Assembly (NCBI RefSeq): GCF_019457615.1
Contig: NZ_CP080414.1
Location: forward strand, 1,486,501-1,550,500
Reading direction: 5' to 3'
Length of the DNA stretch: 64,000 nt
Source of the DNA: Shewanella zhangzhouensis
GTDB lineage: Bacteria > Pseudomonadota > Gammaproteobacteria > Enterobacterales > Shewanellaceae
Shown here: positions 62,266 through 64,000 of the stretch, piece by piece
How positions within the stretch are numbered: the stretch's first letter is position 1
Layout of the letters: each line of letters opens with the position of its first letter
Notes under the pieces: model-generated
Told to the model about the DNA's origin: nothing
Database searches by the model: none
Seen by the model: the letters and a program-made list of their open reading frames with translations, nothing else
Program-made: the position numbers and the translations under genes

Positions 62266-62276
62266 TAAAATTCAGT

Positions 62277-62353
62277 GGTGACTGTAGCTCAGTTGGTAGA
62301 GTCCCGGATTGTGATTCCGGTTGTCGTGGGTTCGAGCCCCATCAGTCACCCCA
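62277..62353 (+). tRNA. tRNA-His (anticodon GTG)
   Basis: The coordinates include the extra 5' G(-1) at 62277, which faces discriminator C62350, the hallmark of tRNA-His. The anticodon loop TTGTGAT reads GTG. The CCA end is encoded. It starts 11 bases after tRNA-Arg. Confidence 0.96.
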
Positions 62354-62368
62354 CTTCTTCAGAAGGTT

Positions 62369-62393
62369 AAAAAGCGGCCAATGGCCGCTTTTT
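62369..62393 (+). terminator. Terminator of the tRNA operon
   Basis: The stem AAAAAGCGGCC/GGCCGCTTTTT (62369-62379 with 62383-62393) plus more Ts lies 15 bases after tRNA-His. Confidence 0.9.
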
Positions 62394-62605
62394 TTCTAGC
62401 CTTAAACGCCGGTTTCAGGCTCGACTCAAGCAATATCGGTGGCTATAATGTCGCGTCTTGATAACTGTCAACCATGAGCGACCAGTGCCGACGCGCCCGT
62501 CGTGACAGGCATTAAAGTCAATTTAAAAGATCAAGAAACGAACACCTTAATAGTTGAACACTCGGCTATTTACAAAGGACGTTAGACATATTTCGAGGTA
62601 AAACA

Positions 62606-63910
62606 ATGCAAGTTTCTGTTGAAACAACTCAAGGCTTAGAGCGTCGCCTGACCATCTCTGTACCTGCCGAGCAGATCGAAAAACTGGTTAACGAGAGCCT
62701 GAAGCGCGAAGCCAAGCGTGCCCGTATCCCTGGTTTCCGTCCTGGTAAAGTACCAATGAGCGTTGTCAGCAAGCGCTACGGCGCCGCTATCCGTCAGGAT
62801 GTGACTGGCGAAATCATGCAGCGCAATTTTGTTGAAGCCATCATCGCCGAGAAGCTGAATCCAGCTGGCGCACCTACTTTCATGCCAGGTGCAAGCGATG
62901 CCGACAAGTTTGAATTTGTTGCCACTTTTGAAGTGTATCCAGAAGTAGAACTCAAAGGTCTGGATGCCATCGAAGTTGAACAGCCAAAAGCTGACGTGAC
63001 CGATGCTGACGTAGACAGCATGATTGAAACCCTGCGCAAGCAACATGCTACTTTCGACGCAGTCGAACGTGCCGCCGAAGAAGGCGACAAAGTAGTTATC
63101 AACTTTGTTGGCAGCGTAGATGGTGAAGAGTTCCAGGGTGGCAAGGCCGAAGGCTTTGAGCTGCAACTGGGCAGCGGTCGTATGATCCCTGGCTTCGAAG
63201 AAGGCATCAAAGGCCACAAGGCCGGTGAAGAATTCGAAATCGACGTGACCTTCCCTGAGGAATACCACGCTGAAAACCTGAAGGGCAAAGCGGCCAAGTT
63301 CGCTATCACCCTGACTGAGGTGAAAGCGGCTAACCTGCCAGAAGTAAATGACGAGTTTGCCAAGCTGTTCGGTATCACCGATGGCGGCGTTGAGGCTCTG
63401 AAGGCCGAAATTCGCAAGAACATGAGCCGTGAGCTGGATCAGGCCCTGAAAGCCAACGTGAAAGAGCAGGTGATCAACGGTCTGCTGGCTGCCAACGACA
63501 TCGAGCTGCCAAAGGCACTTATCGATGGCGAAATCAACGTACTGCGTCGTCAAGCCGTTCAGCGTTTCGGTGGCAATGCTGCCAACATGCCTGAGCTGCC
63601 AGCTGAGCTGTTCGCTGAGCAAGCCGAGCGCCGCGTAAAAGTGGGCCTGCTGCTGGGCGAAGTTATCAAGTCTACCGAGCTGAAAGTAGAAGAAGAACGC
63701 GTTCAGGCGCTGATTGCTTCTATGGCTTCTGCCTATGAAGACCCAGCCGAAGTGATTGAGTACTACAACGGTAACAAAGAGCTGATGCAGAACATGCGCA
63801 ACGTGGCTCTGGAAGAGCAAGCCGTTGAAGCTCTGCTGAAATCTGCAAAAGTGATCGAGAAGGAAGTTGCTTTTGAAGAATTTATGAACAAGGCTACCGG
63901 CCGCGCTTAA
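62606..63910 (+). CDS. tig: Trigger factor, ribosome-associated chaperone and prolyl isomerase
   Basis: Trigger factor binds nascent chains at the ribosome exit. The 434-residue protein has the N-terminal ribosome-binding domain with the GFRPGKVP signature (44-51), an FKBP-type PPIase domain (about 150-245, including GSGRMIPGFEEGIKGH), and a helical C-terminal chaperone domain. Length matches E. coli (432). The gap of 212 bases after the tRNA terminator contains its promoter but no clear boxes. In related genomes clpP follows; the window ends before it. Confidence 0.97.
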   Translation: MQVSVETTQGLERRLTISVPAEQIEKLVNESLKREAKRARIPGFRPGKVPMSVVSKRYGAAIRQDVTGEIMQRNFVEAIIAEKLNPAGAPTFMPGASDADKFEFVATFEVYPEVELKGLDAIEVEQPKADVTDADVDSMIETLRKQHATFDAVERAAEEGDKVVINFVGSVDGEEFQGGKAEGFELQLGSGRMIPGFEEGIKGHKAGEEFEIDVTFPEEYHAENLKGKAAKFAITLTEVKAANLPEVNDEFAKLFGITDGGVEALKAEIRKNMSRELDQALKANVKEQVINGLLAANDIELPKALIDGEINVLRRQAVQRFGGNAANMPELPAELFAEQAERRVKVGLLLGEVIKSTELKVEEERVQALIASMASAYEDPAEVIEYYNGNKELMQNMRNVALEEQAVEALLKSAKVIEKEVAFEEFMNKATGRA

Positions 63911-63945
63911 CCGCAGCTTGACTTGATTGGCGTTAAGCCATTTAT

Positions 63946-63986
63946 AATGGCTCGTATGAGGCTCCTCATGCGGGCCATTTTTATTT
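63946..63986 (+). terminator. Terminator after tig
   Basis: A 14-bp stem with two G-U pairs (from TGGCTCG at 63948, closing with GGGCCA at about 63977) is followed by TTTTTATTT. Confidence 0.78.
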
Positions 63987-64000
63987 AGGGAAGGGATAAA

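Noticed and set aside
62636..63820. A 394-codon open frame on the minus strand opposite tig
   Set aside because: An antisense shadow of a highly biased coding sequence; the translated product has no family features.
1..64000. Mobile elements, prophage genes, toxin-antitoxin pairs, or CRISPR arrays
   Set aside because: No transposase, integrase, phage structural gene, antitoxin-toxin pair or spaced repeat array was seen on either strand.

Overview
The window reads as chromosomal DNA of a Shewanella-type marine gammaproteobacterium. The strongest sign is the complete mtrBAC-omcA-mtrFED-feoAB block (about 36.5-54.7 kb), the metal-reduction locus of that genus. It lies near an oleABCD long-chain olefin cluster, a Shewanella-type N-acetylgalactosamine (aga) catabolic operon and a pyridoxal-dependent aspartate decarboxylase of the PanP type. 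The species is not claimed; a close relative of S. amazonensis would fit, but that is inference.

Layout. 0-3 kb: end of a POT peptide transporter, a secreted subclass B1 metallo-beta-lactamase with a hexanucleotide repeat in its signal peptide, a DUF1289 protein and a Methyltransf_32 enzyme. 3.2-8.0 kb: oleABCD, tightly overlapping, for head-to-head condensation of fatty acyl groups to long-chain olefins. 8-17.4 kb: an MltD-like lytic transglycosylase, an ABC ATPase paired with a 1186-residue permease fused to an M1 aminopeptidase-like domain, a PGM2-type phosphohexomutase, a VOC protein and a WYL regulator. 17.4-28.9 kb: the GalNAc regulon, with a TonB receptor diverging from agaR, a GH109 alpha-N-acetylgalactosaminidase, agaZ, agaS, agaK, agaAII and an MFS permease; six CTTTC/GAAAG AgaR-like sites lie in the divergent promoter region.

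29-36.2 kb: a PanP-like decarboxylase, a secreted M4 metalloprotease with a TyrR-box-like inverted repeat upstream, a GAF-GGDEF cyclase, a UDG-fold protein coupled to a six-helix membrane protein, and a secreted M35 metalloprotease. 36.5-51.8 kb, all on the minus strand: mtrD-mtrE-mtrF, two omcA paralogues, then mtrC-mtrA-mtrB. Each of the six cytochromes has ten CXXCH motifs (60 haems in all). Together they form two porin-cytochrome conduits plus extra outer-surface terminal reductases. A good CRP-like site lies on the mtrD side of the divergent mtrD/feoA region and a good Fur-like box on the feoA side. 52-64 kb: feoAB, then conserved housekeeping genes: glnS, a YIP1-family protein, miaE, lpxH, ppiB, cysS, folD, three tRNAs (Pro-TGG, Arg-TCT, His-GTG) and tig.

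No CRISPR array, insertion sequence, prophage or rRNA gene was seen. The most interesting points are the aga pathway (an AgaZ with no AgaY partner or tagatose-6-P kinase nearby), the duplicated omcA genes with collagen-like linkers after the lipobox, the ABC permease-M1 peptidase fusion, and several candidate regulatory elements.
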